This document shows positions 11,554-22,122 of a stretch of DNA of 64,000 bases, piece by piece (position 1 is the first letter of the stretch; every line of letters begins with the position of its first letter). A model generated the notes under the pieces. It was not told the origin of the DNA and did not search any database. It worked only from the letters and a program-made list of their open reading frames with translations. Source of the DNA: Erwinia tracheiphila (GTDB lineage: Bacteria; Pseudomonadota; Gammaproteobacteria; Enterobacterales; Enterobacteriaceae). The position numbers were made by a program, and so were the translations under genes. The DNA lies in contig NZ_CP089932.1 of assembly GCF_021365465.1 (NCBI RefSeq), positions 620,001-684,000 of the forward strand, written 5' to 3'.

Positions 11554-11853
11554 GTACACTTTAATGCTGTTTATTACGCGCGGCCACGGATGGCCCATAC
11601 AGAATTGCTGAGGCATCCCAGTAACCCGGCCCGTTTCGCTAACCAACTGAACCTGATACCAGCTTGCACCGGAATCCCCTGTTTTCTCCGCGATCACGCG
11701 TAGCGCATCATCCAGGAAGCCGCGTACGCTGATGCTGATGGTCCTCATCCGCGCTAAATTAATACTTTGTGCGCGATTGACCTCCTGCGGATGACCTGCT
11801 GCAGGCGGTGGTGCTTCCGGCTTATCGGTGAAGATTTCACAGCCATTACCCAC
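11554..11853 (-). pseudogene. bsmA: Remnant of biofilm peroxide-resistance lipoprotein gene bsmA
   Basis: The frame PPPAAGHPQEVNRAQ followed by DDALRVIAEKTGDSGASWYQ resembles the C-terminal DUF1471 domain of E. coli BsmA (PVTDHPQEIRRDQ..., then DDALAEIKAKA...). In E. coli bsmA sits just before yjfP, and the same neighbourhood is seen here. The lipoprotein signal is missing: the 5' side is fused to chemoreceptor remnants. The 3' side ends within sequence abutting the IS481 right end. DUF1471 proteins are small periplasmic or outer-membrane stress proteins. Confidence 0.55.
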
Positions 11854-12379
11854 CTCAGATCGGGAAGGTGATGCCAGGCAATAATCTGGATTTTGCCATT
11901 TTCATCTTCTGTTTTAATAGTTCCCTGCTCCTGATTTAGCAGCCTTTGTTGCAGCGAATCGGGCCAGTCGGGCAGTTTGCCTTCCTGAGTGGGGTGAAAC
12001 ACAAACTGTCCGCGACCTTTGCCTTCGTCATCACTGATAACGATAAACTGACTGCTGTCGCCAGGCTTTTTCGAAATAACTTTGTCACGCAGCAGTGTGA
12101 ACTGTTTACTGATGTCCAGGTCAACGAAAATCACCGCAATAACATTACCGTTGCTGTCTTTTATCGGTTTACTGGCTGATATAGCGCTTGCCATACAGCA
12201 CGGTAGACCTGGCCGTTACGCATTTTAACCCAGGCCGGGCTGTTATGATCGATGCGGGTGCCCGCGCTGCCCGTCTTCTTTAAGTAACGAAGTGGAAACG
12301 CAAATAAAGTCATCGCCCATTCGTACAAAAATTGTGGAAATCGCGCCTGTTCTTTGCTGGAAATCATCGACCAGAACCT

Positions 12380-13795
12380 TAATGCTGGTCACTTAAGGTG
12401 ACCAGCAACCTTTTTATCCGGATATTTCCTGCTCTTTACCCTCAACTCTCTCGGGTAACTTCGCTCTCTTCTACCCGGTAACACAAGCCATTTCGCCTGT
12501 TCATACAGGGTTCTCAGTTCTCCCGGCATTTTTCCCGGCGAAGCCCAGGGCAGGGTTATCAGCATCCGGATTATTTCGCTTATCGCTCCACTGAAGCTCA
12601 GCTGGTAAGGCAGGTAATCTCCTTTCAGATGGAACGCCATCTGCACCATCTGATATCGCACCAGGTTATAAGCCAGCAGTACCCCCCATAGCTCCTGTCT
12701 CACCAGCTCCGGCAGGCGACTGCGTAATGTCCACCGGCTGTCCAGCATACCCTGCTTTGCTTCCCGGTAGCCCAGTTCTATTTCCCAGCGGTGGCGATAT
12801 AGCTCGCTGATATCTTTACCCGGATAGCGATTCGGGTCTGTCAGTGACGTCAGCACCTGCCTCTCTTTACCGTCTACCCTGCGGGTCAGCAGTCTTGCCA
12901 CCATTTCTTCCGGGACCCCTGGCCATTGCTTCCTGGCTCGTGGACTGGTTTTCAGGCATATCAGTTCATCTCCACGCCCCAAACGGCGAACCACCTGATA
13001 CTGTACGTGTTTTTTCAACGGCAACAACCAGTGACGGTGTTCTCCTGCTGTCTGCCAGTGATGAAGCAGACCCATCGAATAAAATCCCTTATCGAACAGG
13101 GTGATACTGTTATTCGGGGTTTTCTCCGTCAGGTGCTCAGCCAGCCGCATTTCACTGACTTTTTCACTGTCGAATGCACTGGCGGCGATCAGATGGCTGC
13201 TCAGCTCCATCAGACAAACCATTCGCACCTGAGGATAGCCGCCTTCGCCGTACTGGCTGCTGTGTTTACTGAAGACGGCTCTGTTTTCCGGCGTATCGGC
13301 GGTACGCCAGACCACGCCGTCGACAGCAAACAGATTCAGACCGTGCCATTTTGGATGTGCAGCCTGCTGATTCCAGTGCTGCTGTGTGATATCAAAAAGC
13401 TCCCGCACTGCATTTTCACCCAGAGTCTTACGGCGCTGAATGACAGCGCTGCGTGCGGTAAAAGGAGCTCCGGTCCGGTCAGTAATATCCATCAGATTGA
13501 CGATTTCGGTCATCGGACGATCGCAAAAAATGGACATCCCAACGACAAGCCAAATCATGGATTCGAGGGAAAGTTTACGTTTACGCAAAGTAACGGTATC
13601 GGTCAGGGTGAGCGCCTGCTGAATAAGCTCGGGAGGAATAAGGTCGGCGAGACTACGGGCGCGCTCAGGAGTGGCGGCATTGATGATGCCGAGGGCCTGG
13701 GAAAGTTCCATTTAAAAAGGGTTCCATGATGAACATAGAACCCTTTTTACCGCATAAACCGGATCGGTCAACCGATCCTTAAATGATCGGCATTA
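12380..13795 (-). mobile_element. Complete IS4 element with target duplication
   Basis: A 1416-bp element with 18-bp terminal inverted repeats (TAATGCTGGTCACTTAAG and TAATGCCGATCATTTAAG, 15 of 18 identical). It is flanked by the direct repeat ACCAGAACCT at 12370-12379 and 13796-13805. The size, the ends and the roughly 10-13 bp duplication fit IS4. Insertion is within the chemoreceptor pseudogene. Confidence 0.93.
12389..13711 (-). CDS. IS4-family transposase
   Basis: A 440-residue transposase with the IS4 DDE core. The first acidic region is [13 protein letters not shown]. The second is [13 protein letters not shown]. The characteristic Y-(2)-R-(3)-E-(6)-K signature reads [17 protein letters not shown]. 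It is uninterrupted and about the same length as IS4 transposase of E. coli, so it is probably active. A 24-bp sequence identical to one terminus is found alone at 16725-16748. Confidence 0.93.
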   Translation of the reverse strand: MELSQALGIINAATPERARSLADLIPPELIQQALTLTDTVTLRKRKLSLESMIWLVVGMSIFCDRPMTEIVNLMDITDRTGAPFTARSAVIQRRKTLGENAVRELFDITQQHWNQQAAHPKWHGLNLFAVDGVVWRTADTPENRAVFSKHSSQYGEGGYPQVRMVCLMELSSHLIAASAFDSEKVSEMRLAEHLTEKTPNNSITLFDKGFYSMGLLHHWQTAGEHRHWLLPLKKHVQYQVVRRLGRGDELICLKTSPRARKQWPGVPEEMVARLLTRRVDGKERQVLTSLTDPNRYPGKDISELYRHRWEIELGYREAKQGMLDSRWTLRSRLPELVRQELWGVLLAYNLVRYQMVQMAFHLKGDYLPYQLSFSGAISEIIRMLITLPWASPGKMPGELRTLYEQAKWLVLPGRRERSYPRELRVKSRKYPDKKVAGHLK

Positions 13796-14270
13796 ACCAG
13801 AACCTGATCGAAATTAAGCGTTTCAGGCCTGCCCTCAGAGTGGGCGTTTGTTCAGGACCTACAGGAATAATTTGTGAACTATCAACGGAAAAACGTTTAG
13901 GCAAAAAGCTCTGAAACAGAGCCGTGTAATTAGTGACTTCTTCAATTAATGTACTGTTCAACATGGATGCCATATCACCTGTTTTTCCATGTTTTGCAGA
14001 GTCAATACCTGTAGTTGTTTTGCGGCATGCTGAGTAAGGGCCAGCGTTAAAACCAGGAACATCACGGCAACGGTCAGGGAAGTAATGACCGATAGCTTAA
14101 TACCGGGGCTCCAACTGGGAAGAGAGAGGTTCCATACTCTGCTCGGGTGGACTTATAAATGGTGGTATAACGGTTAACGGCAATTCCCTTAAAATATTTA
14201 GCGAACAATTTTGTGAGCGGATTAATAAATTCAGACCGTTTTCAATGCGGACTGATGTTCTGGAGGCCGA

Positions 14271-15020
14271 ATGATTGAAGTCAATAAGGAAACTTTTGCG
14301 GGTATTGAGTGCCTGCATGCTTCGCCTGCAGGGCAGCGGCGTAGCCCTTTGCCAACCATCCTTTTTTTCCATGGTTTTACGTCGTCGAAAGACGTTTATT
14401 CCTGGGCTGGTGTGGCGCTGGCGTTGGCTGGATTTCGCGTAATTCTTCCTGATGCCGAGCTTCATGGCGGGCGCTATGACGGTGACAGCGAAAACCGTCT
14501 GGGGAATTTTTGGGAAATCCTGCGTCGAAATATTGATGAAGTGCCGTTACTGGAGGCAGCAATCCGTCAGCAGGGTCTGGTCGCACAACAGAGGATTGCG
14601 TTGGCCGGAGCTTCAATGGGCGGAATGACGACGTTGGGCGCGATGGTGCGTCATCCGCATTTCTCCTGCGCTGACAGCTTAATGGGTTCTGGTTATTTTG
14701 TATCTCTTTGTCAGACGCTGTTCCCACCGTTGGTGGCGGGCATACCTGTTCAGAAAGCGGCATTTTCCCGGCGCACGGCGATGCTGGCGGATTATGATAT
14801 TACTGAACGGCTGGAAAAAATGGCCAACAGGCCGCTGCTGCTCTGGCATGGTGATGCCGATGAGCTGGTACCGGTGTCTGAGAGCCAGCGACTTGACCAG
14901 GCGCTGCGCGACGCGGGACTTGATGAAAATCTGCAGGTTGTTATTGAAAAGGGGGCTGAACATCGAATTACGCCTGTAGCGCTCGACACCATGGTGACCT
15001 TTTTTCAACATCATCTGTAG
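14271..15020 (+). CDS. yjfP: Alpha/beta-hydrolase esterase YjfP
   Basis: A 249-residue cytosolic serine hydrolase of the same length as E. coli YjfP. The oxyanion-hole region FFHGFTSSKD, the nucleophile elbow GASMGG, the acid in LWHGDADELVP and the late His in EHRITP form the catalytic set. E. coli YjfP is a carboxylesterase with reported activity on sugar-ester-like substrates; the natural substrate is unsure. The start ATG follows a plausible GGAGG. It keeps its place between the bsmA position and rpsF. Confidence 0.9.
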   Translation: MIEVNKETFAGIECLHASPAGQRRSPLPTILFFHGFTSSKDVYSWAGVALALAGFRVILPDAELHGGRYDGDSENRLGNFWEILRRNIDEVPLLEAAIRQQGLVAQQRIALAGASMGGMTTLGAMVRHPHFSCADSLMGSGYFVSLCQTLFPPLVAGIPVQKAAFSRRTAMLADYDITERLEKMANRPLLLWHGDADELVPVSESQRLDQALRDAGLDENLQVVIEKGAEHRITPVALDTMVTFFQHHL

Positions 15021-15159
15021 AAATTTCTGCGCACGGGAGTACCAAAAAAGCGCAAAGTGCTCTCTGCCGCCAGTGTGATTAAATAATTTGCTCTCAACAT
15101 TAACTTTGCCTTGAGTTATCCCCCTGCCATCAGTAAGATTATGCGTCAATTTTTCAGCC

Positions 15160-15634
<475 letters not shown>

Positions 15635-15640
15635 TTGACC

Positions 15641-16190
<550 letters not shown>

Positions 16191-16215
16191 CGGCTTCTGT
16201 CCATAACGACTTTAA

Positions 16216-16680
<465 letters not shown>

Positions 16681-16710
16681 CTGGCGTTAGTTATGTAGCG
16701 AAAACGCCAG
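16681..16710 (+). terminator. rplI operon terminator
   Basis: The inverted repeat CTGGCGTT / AACGCCAG begins at the first base after the rplI stop. No long T tract follows. Confidence 0.6.
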
Positions 16711-17221
16711 CCTTGTGCTTAATGCCGATCCTTAAATGATCGGCATTAACCATACCCTGGCCGTTCTGACGAATTTTTACTGTCTGACCAGATTGCAAAT
16801 TGCTAAGAGGTTTGTCATTTCCTTCGACCTGTGCCATGGCAAACACGTCATTTACCGGTAAATTGTGATCCCTGAATAGTTGTGCCAGCGTCTGCCCGGA
16901 AGCAATTTGATAGCTGTGCCACTGCCTCTGAGAATCAGCATTTGCAGAAGATAGCTGCTGACGCGAGGTGCCCTGTCGATCGCTAAGTTCTGCCTGCATT
17001 ATTGGTGTGGTTGTGGTCGGTTGAGCATTGTGGAGGGAGCCCGGCTTCTGGTATGGCGATGCCGAAGGCCAAAGAAAGGCCATTAAAATAACAACGGCGG
17101 CAAAGATAATGCCGCGGCGATGAAAAGAGGGGAGCGGATCCATCCAGCGCGCAGAATCTGGTAAAAACCAGATCCTGCGTAACCACTGCGTAATGTGTTC
17201 TGTCAAAGACAGACCGGACAT
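16691..17221 (-). pseudogene. ytfB: Cell-division/opacity-associated protein YtfB, 3' truncated
   Basis: The frame matches E. coli YtfB/OapA-domain proteins: WMDPLPSFHRRGIIFAAVV (one membrane anchor), a low-complexity linker, then the LysM-like OapA domain SGQTLAQLFRDHNLPVNDVF and PLSNLQSGQTVKIRQNGQG. Homology stops about 30 residues before the expected end, precisely at the IS4-like palindrome, and the last codons are junk. The start could be here (MSGLSL) or at 17338. YtfB binds glycan strands and affects division in E. coli. The truncated product may be non-functional. It is divergent from fklB, as in E. coli. Confidence 0.8.
16720..16748. repeat. IS4-end relic (palindrome)
   Basis: This 29-bp palindrome includes 24 bases (16725-16748) identical to the right terminus of the IS4 at 13772-13795, ending exactly at the element boundary. 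It sits where ytfB loses homology, so it looks like the scar of a deleted or aberrantly excised IS4. Confidence 0.7.
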
Positions 17222-17521
17222 GGCATGTTCCTTCTTGCGTGAACCTCGCTTGAATAGTGGGCTTTGAGCTAAACGTCGTAACAAACGCCTTAGCGAAAGC
17301 GGTCGGCTTTTCCGTTGCCTGCGGGCAATATGGTCCATTTTTACCTCGATTAAAATATAGCTGATAATGCATTGTCTGTGCAGGGCTGGCTTTGCGACAT
17401 GAATGGAGAGTATTGTTTCCTTTGGTCAGCCAAAAGTCACCTGAAGAAGATGGCATTTTACGCGTGTTGCACGCACTGTTATGCTTTGCTCTCGGTTTTA
17501 TCAATGATGAAAGGAAAATCC

Positions 17522-18142
17522 ATGACAACCCCTTCTTTTGACAGCGTTGAAGCGCAAGCAAGTTACGGTATCGGTTTACAAGTCGGTCAGCAGCTGCTGG
17601 AATCCGGACTGGAGGGGCTGCAACCTGAAGCATTGTTGGCTGGCCTGTGTGATGCGTTGGAAGGGAACACTCCTGCAGTACCTGTCGATGTGATTCATCG
17701 CGCCCTGCGCGAAGTTCATGAGCGTGCAGACGTGGTACGCCGTGAACGTCAGCAGGCGATGGCGGTTGAAGGACAGAAATATCTTGAAGAAAACAGCAAG
17801 CGTGATGGGGTCAGCAGTACTGAATCAGGCCTGCAATTTAGTGTGATTTCTCAGGGGGACGGTGCAATTCCTTCGCGTCAGGATCGTGTTCGCGTTCATT
17901 ATACTGGCAAGTTGATCGATGGTACCGTTTTTGACAGTTCCGTGCAGCGCGGTGAACCGGCAGAATTCCCGGTCAGTGGTGTTATTCCAGGCTGGATTGA
18001 AGCATTAACGTTAATGCCAGTGGGTTCCAAATGGCAGTTAGTTATTCCACAGGATTTGGCCTATGGTGAGCGTGGTGCAGGAGCATCAATTCCGCCTTTC
18101 AGCACCTTAATCTTTGAAGTAGAGTTATTGGAAATTATTTAA
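17522..18142 (+). CDS. fklB: FKBP-type peptidyl-prolyl isomerase (FKBP22)
   Basis: A 206-residue FklB, the same length as in E. coli. The N-terminal dimerisation helices begin [20 protein letters not shown]. The FKBP domain is at about 95-206, with [28 protein letters not shown] and [20 protein letters not shown]. It catalyses cis-trans isomerisation of prolyl bonds, in cytosol or periplasm. I moved the start to the ATG after GGAAAA because the upstream in-frame extension has no homology. A strong terminator follows. Confidence 0.96.
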   Translation: MTTPSFDSVEAQASYGIGLQVGQQLLESGLEGLQPEALLAGLCDALEGNTPAVPVDVIHRALREVHERADVVRRERQQAMAVEGQKYLEENSKRDGVSSTESGLQFSVISQGDGAIPSRQDRVRVHYTGKLIDGTVFDSSVQRGEPAEFPVSGVIPGWIEALTLMPVGSKWQLVIPQDLAYGERGAGASIPPFSTLIFEVELLEII

Positions 18143-18191
18143 TTTAATATAACTCTCTGCAAATATGGAAAATGAGGATATTTTAAATAAA

Positions 18192-18226
18192 GAGCGAGGT
18201 GGTAATTAATAACTCCTCGCTTTTTT
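18192..18226 (+). terminator. fklB Rho-independent terminator
   Basis: The stem AGCGAGG / CCTCGCT is followed by TTTTTT, a classical intrinsic terminator. Confidence 0.85.
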
Positions 18227-18317
18227 AACGGATCTTATAATGATCTTGCTGTATTCAAATAATTGATTTATTTTTTCCACTCGCTCTCAGGTAAGTAAAA
18301 AGGTCCATTTAATTATG

Positions 18318-18346
18318 TTGACATTTGTTTTATCGTGAAATATATT
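18318..18346 (+). promoter_or_regulatory. Consensus sigma-70 promoter for the microcin-like gene
   Basis: A perfect -35 (TTGACA, 18318-18323) and a -10 of TATATT (18341-18346) are separated by 17 bases, about 65 bases upstream of the microcin-like start codon. Confidence 0.75.
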
Positions 18347-18416
18347 TTTAACGCTACTCAGGAAGTAGTAAATGATCGTAATACATTGACTGTAAATATA
18401 AACTAAGGGAATGACT

Positions 18417-18695
18417 ATGCGTGAGTTAAATAATGTAGAAATTGAATCAGTATCTGGTGCATGGCTGTTTGCAGATATTGGTGCAGCTATTGGGTATGGC
18501 GTGGGTGCGCTGATCAATAAAGGCGCATCCAAAGGTGGTGTAACCATCGACACTACTACAGCTTCATCGCAGATTGGTTCAGGCATTGGTAAAATTGTCG
18601 AATTAAACCTCTCTGGTGCAGTAAGCGATATTGGTAAAGGTATTGTAGGCTTGGCTTCTGCTTTAACAGGCGCTAAAAATCAGATCTCTGCATAA
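18417..18695 (+). CDS. Orphan class II microcin-like bacteriocin precursor
   Basis: A 92-residue precursor. The first 15 residues, MRELNNVEIESVSGA, are a classical double-glycine-type leader of the MccV/MccL/MccN kind (MRxLxxxEIxxVSGA), predicting cleavage after SGA by a C39-peptidase ABC exporter. The remaining 77 residues are rich in Gly, Ala, Ser and Ile, with glycine-spaced hydrophobic stretches (IGAAIGYGVGALI, then VSDIGKGIVGLASALTG), and have no cysteine. That fits a membrane-active unmodified microcin. A second ATG six bases upstream is possible. The gene has its own promoter, an AAGGGA ribosome site and a terminator. No exporter and no obvious immunity gene is adjacent; the small hydrophobic gene remnant at 18903 is the only near candidate. 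The mature sequence matches no microcin I know. Confidence 0.78.
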   Translation: MRELNNVEIESVSGAWLFADIGAAIGYGVGALINKGASKGGVTIDTTTASSQIGSGIGKIVELNLSGAVSDIGKGIVGLASALTGAKNQISA

Positions 18696-18736
18696 TGCCT
18701 CTGGCTGATATTTTAAAAAATATTAGCCAATAAAAT

Positions 18737-18772
18737 AAAACCAGCCTTTGATTATTTAAGGCTGGTTTTTAT
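18737..18772 (+). terminator. Microcin gene terminator
   Basis: AAAACCAGCC / GGCTGGTTTTT forms a stable stem with a T run. A second weaker hairpin lies just before it (18703-18728, GGCTGATATT / AATATTAGCC). Confidence 0.85.
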
Positions 18773-18902
18773 TTTTTCTTGATTTGTTTTTTGAAAAAAG
18801 TCCGTTTCGATACATTCTGTGTTGGTTCAGATTATGATTAACCCTGTTAAAGAAGTACCAATATACTCTGTGATAAAGATTATTCACTAACTTAGAGCAC
18901 GT

Positions 18903-19061
18903 ATGGATATGGCTGAAGAATCGGGTGGAACTTATTTTTATTATGGACACGTAACTCTGACCCGGCATGAACTTTTTAACCTAATTTTCCTCGAAAGTTT
19001 TACTGATCACCTGAACCTGGAGATTACCGCCGCTGCGCTTATTTTGTCAGGTCAGCGATAG
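18903..19061 (+). pseudogene. N-terminal piece of the GTYFY-type membrane protein (piece 1)
   Basis: A 52-codon frame, MDMAEESGGTYFYYGHVTLT then HELFNLIFLESFTDHLNLEI, ending with a hydrophobic ITAAALILSG. It is clearly paralogous to the frame at 20440 (shared GTYFY and the SEM/HELF-(I/N)IF pattern). From memory, full-length relatives continue for about another 80 residues and end in a YNxIAR...DKLW tail. Such tails occur separately in this window at 3307 and 48991. The piece has no strong ribosome site. It lies 130 bases after the microcin terminator, so a link to the microcin (for example immunity) cannot be excluded. Confidence 0.5.
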
Positions 19062-19550
19062 TTAACTACAAGGCAAAAACCTGAAATGACCAGGATAGAC
19101 ATTCGCATTGCTTCCATCGTCTCAGGATGCGTTCTGACGTATGTTCACCTGTCTGAAGGTATGATAATTCCCAGCATAATTGGTGACCAGCTTTGTACAA
19201 CAAATAAACCCGATGCCCTGATAGTAATCATATATAAATCAGTTAATTAATACACCAGACAGTTGGTGGATATTTAATGCTTAACTGTCTGCTGTATCTA
19301 CTTTTTGATTGCGTTATGCGCCAAGGTAGGGAGTATGCCAGACAGTAGTTGGCACTTAAAATGCTAAATTCCTATAACTTAATGAATTAAATGGGAAATA
19401 TTTCTTTGGTAAACAGACACTTAAACGCATAAATTTTATTTTTCTGAATTTAGTTTTTGTTTGGGTGCTACTAAACACATTCCTGAATGAGAGAGATTAC
19501 TTTTGAGAAAATGCAATTCATCTGTGCCACCTGGACCTGAGTGATCTAAG
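19062..19550. other. AT-rich intergenic stretch
   Basis: No convincing gene, RNA or repeat is visible. The sequence is markedly AT-rich compared with the housekeeping blocks and ends where the degraded IS5-family element begins. Confidence 0.4.
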
Positions 19551-20398
19551 AGCCTGTCCCAAAAGGCGTCATCGTATAATGCATCCCGGTCATATCTGAG
19601 GGCAAAGTATGGCAGGCGGTAAAGGGCAGATTAGCGATGAACTCCGGGACAAAATGGCCCCGCTTATCCCGGAACACAAAACCCGCCATCCTCCGGGTAC
19701 ACGCCGAAAACGTGTTGATAATCGGGCCGCAATGAACGCCATTTTCTTCGTCCCCAGCACAGCCTGTCAGTGGAATGCACTCAATGCCACAGGGATAGGT
19801 TTATCAGATTCTGCGCACCGACGCTTCCGGGAACGGATAGACGCAGGTGTCTTCGGGCGTTTCTGGCAGAACGGATCACTGGCCTGTGAGCACCCGGACG
19901 GCACGGACTGCTCATGGATGGCGGTATGACAACATCACCGCTGTCAGGGACAAAAAACAGGACGCAACACCACGGACAGAGGGAAACAGGGCGTAAAGCC
20001 CAGTCTGATGACAGATACCGGAGGGCTTCCTCTGTCACGGGGCGTCGCAGCAGCAGACAGGCATGACATCAAACTGGTGCCGGACACACCCGGTGCTCTT
20101 CAGACGGGGCGTCCGGGGGCAAAAAACCGTACTCTGCCCGGACAAAGGCGACGAAGCACCCGGGCAAAACAGACCGGTTGAGCCGTCGTGACGAACCTTA
20201 TATCCCGCCCCGTAAAGAGGAATGAGATGCCAGTAAACCACGAACTTCAGGGCCAGTCACCGGGTCGTCGGGAGGACGCACAGCCGGATGAACCGGTTTC
20301 GCCGGCCCCTGACCCGACGGGAAAAGACGCCTGAGAATGACGGGGTCCTGTTGCGTTTTTCCTGTGGTCTTATTGTCTGGAATAACGTTCTGTTGATA
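19551..20398 (+). pseudogene. Degraded IS5-family transposase
   Basis: The start at 19609 reads GGKGQISDELRDKMAPLIPE and later RRKRVDNRAAMNAIFFV, typical of the IS5/IS1031-type transposase N terminus (DUF4096). From 19770 on the frame is broken repeatedly. Scraps such as ADRHDIKLVPDT-like and a final CGLIVWNNVLL-like segment near 20380 show that the gene was once full length. Unusually many changes are C/G substitutions. No right-hand inverted repeat was found. Confidence 0.65.
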
Positions 20399-20439
20399 CA
20401 GGCGCTAAGATGGGGATAAATCATTAGCAAGGAGCATGT

Positions 20440-20550
20440 ATGGATACGGTTGAACAACTTAACGGAACATATTTCTACGCTGGCAGATCAAATCTGAGCG
20501 TAAGTGAAATGCTTTTCATTATTTTCTGCGAACTGCTCTTAACCACGTAA
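20440..20550 (+). pseudogene. N-terminal piece of the GTYFY-type membrane protein (piece 2), cut by IS3
   Basis: The frame MDTVEQLNGTYFYAGRSNLS continues with VSEMLFIIFCELL and then runs into the right end of the IS3 remnant. It is preceded by a good ribosome site (AAGGAG, six bases before ATG) and resembles the piece at 18903. Insertion of the IS3 element broke the gene after about 32 residues. Confidence 0.55.
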
Positions 20551-20960
20551 TGTGGACATGGCCCTAAGCGAGGTTATGGTTTTCAAATTGTTCCGGGCTG
20601 AGTCCTCCACAAGCACTGTGGCGACGCCAGCGATTGTAATCGCACCCGATATAATTAAACACCGTCCTCCGCATTATTTCCCGACTGGCAAAGCTTTCTC
20701 CGTGAATACATTCCACCTTCAGCGAGTGAAAGAAGCTTTCCACGCAGGCATTGTCATAACCGCAGCCTTTTGCGCTCATGCTCCCGCGCAGATTATGCCG
20801 TTTCAGTAAGGTATTATCATCCGATGAGCAGTACTGTCCTCCACGAACCGTGTGAATAATAACATTTTCCGGGCGTTTACGCCGCCAGAGCGCCATTTGC
20901 AATGCATCACACGTAATGGGGTGCTTTATGATGGCCTGCTCCCCGTTGATAAGCATAATG
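20551..20960 (-). pseudogene. IS3-family transposase OrfB, C-terminal remnant
   Basis: About 125 residues of an IS3-group Orf[41 protein letters not shown] with [13 protein letters not shown], and [17 protein letters not shown]. The catalytic Asp expected in the HSDRGSQYCS context is replaced by Val ([10 protein letters not shown]), so it is dead as well as truncated. Its 5' portion is missing. The IS1 copy at 20970 lies directly at the break. Confidence 0.85.
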
Positions 20961-20969
20961 CGATGTTAG

Positions 20970-21735
20970 GGTCGTGACGCAGACTTGCTGATCACGTATG
21001 CTTTGCGCTTTGGATGTAACATATGGCTAAAGTTGATGTCGTCTGCCCTCAGTGCAATGAAACTCATGCTGTACGATGTAACGGACATTCAGCATCCGGT
21101 GCCCAACGTTAGATCTGCAAGCATTGTTCAAAGACCTTTCTGCTCAACTTTAGCTACTCCGGTGCCAAACCAGACACACACCAGACCATTGTTAATATGG
21201 CCATGAATGGTTACGGATGTCGCGATACCCCACGGGTTCTCGGTATCAGTCTCAATACGGTTCTGCGGCACGTAAAAAAATTTCCCCAAAGCAGGTAGCT
21301 GAGAATATCGACCCCGAAACGGAGGTTGTTATCTGCTGTGAAGCCGGTGAACAATGGTCTTACGTGCGGTGTAAAAGCAATCCCCGGTGGTTGTTCTATG
21401 CTTATGACCGTATCCGCAAACGTGCTCTGGCCCACGTCTTCGGCCCGAGAAATGCCCCGACCCTGCGACGATTGCCGGCCCTGTTAAGCAAATTTAACAT
21501 TGCCTTTTATATGACAGATGCGTGGCCGGTTTATAAAGTTCTGTTAAGTGCAACAGGCCACGTGGTGAGCAAGAAATATACCCAACGGACAGAACGACAT
21601 AATCTTAATCTTCGCACACATATCAAACGACTGACCCGCAGAACAATTTGCTTTTCGAAGTCAGAGGAAATGCACGATAAGATCATCGGTTGGTATCTTA
21701 CTCTTCATCATTATCAATAAATCTGCGTCACGACC
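20970..21735 (+). mobile_element. IS1-family element, copy 1, with 9-bp target duplication
   Basis: A 766-bp element with terminal repeats GGTCGTGACGC / GCGTCACGACC and a perfect 9-bp direct repeat CGATGTTAG at 20961-20969 and 21736-21744, as expected for IS1. InsA (from 21023) carries a nonsense mutation: the Tyr codon of QRYICKH reads TAG. This copy should therefore be immobile unless helped. The InsB' part (to 21720) is open and contains the DDE core, including FYMTDAWPVYKVLL. Confidence 0.92.
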
Positions 21736-21739
21736 CGAT

Positions 21740-22122
21740 GTTAGTTATGTTTTAAATAAGCCACATGAGAATATCCCCATGAAGAAGCGTTTATTATTCT
21801 TTTCGTCGGTAAAAAATAATAAACGACTCTCTGCTCAGAGTATTAATCAATTATTTTACTTTAATAACCAGTGCATATTTAATCTATTCCATACTATTCT
21901 TAAATTGCTTACTTTTTTTAAAATTCATCTAAGACTACGCCTTTACTGTATTCACATATAATTAAATAAAAAGCAAAGTGTGTAGCAAAATCACCCAGCA
22001 TACCGCCGGGATTATTTTGTATCAGCATTGCCAGCAATAATTCGCTACGATAGATTATTCCACCGTTCGGGGCATTGCCAGTTTCGGCCTGGGATCGTGC
22101 CAGATAAGGATCATGAAATACA
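21740..22122. other. Intergenic region upstream of opgB
   Basis: AT-rich at first (21780-21970), with no recognisable gene. The last 150 bases should hold the opgB promoter. I see no specific operator or RNA. Confidence 0.4.

Larger units (their letters stand above)
11854..14125 (-). pseudogene. Broken Cache-domain chemoreceptor, interrupted by IS4
   Basis: Pieces in changing frames reconstruct the sensory half of a methyl-accepting chemotaxis protein. A first membrane helix lies near 14100-14030 (SVITSLTVAVMFLVLTLAL). A Cache-type periplasmic domain follows (SLPKRFS-like, then FDQVLVN). After the IS4 it continues with a conserved Cache segment (FQQRTGAISTIFVRMGDDF), then PIKDSNGNVIAVIFVDLDI near 12160-12100. 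There are at least three frameshifts, and the second membrane helix, HAMP and signalling domains are absent. The IS4 insertion is flanked by a perfect target duplication, so it entered this gene directly. The 3' end is fused to the bsmA remnant. Confidence 0.75.

Noticed and set aside
12926..13729. 267-codon plus-strand frame
   Set aside because: It is antisense to the IS4 transposase gene.
16720..16748. Palindrome after rplI as a transcription terminator
   Set aside because: The rplI terminator lies just before it, and the palindrome matches the IS4 terminus base for base up to the element boundary.
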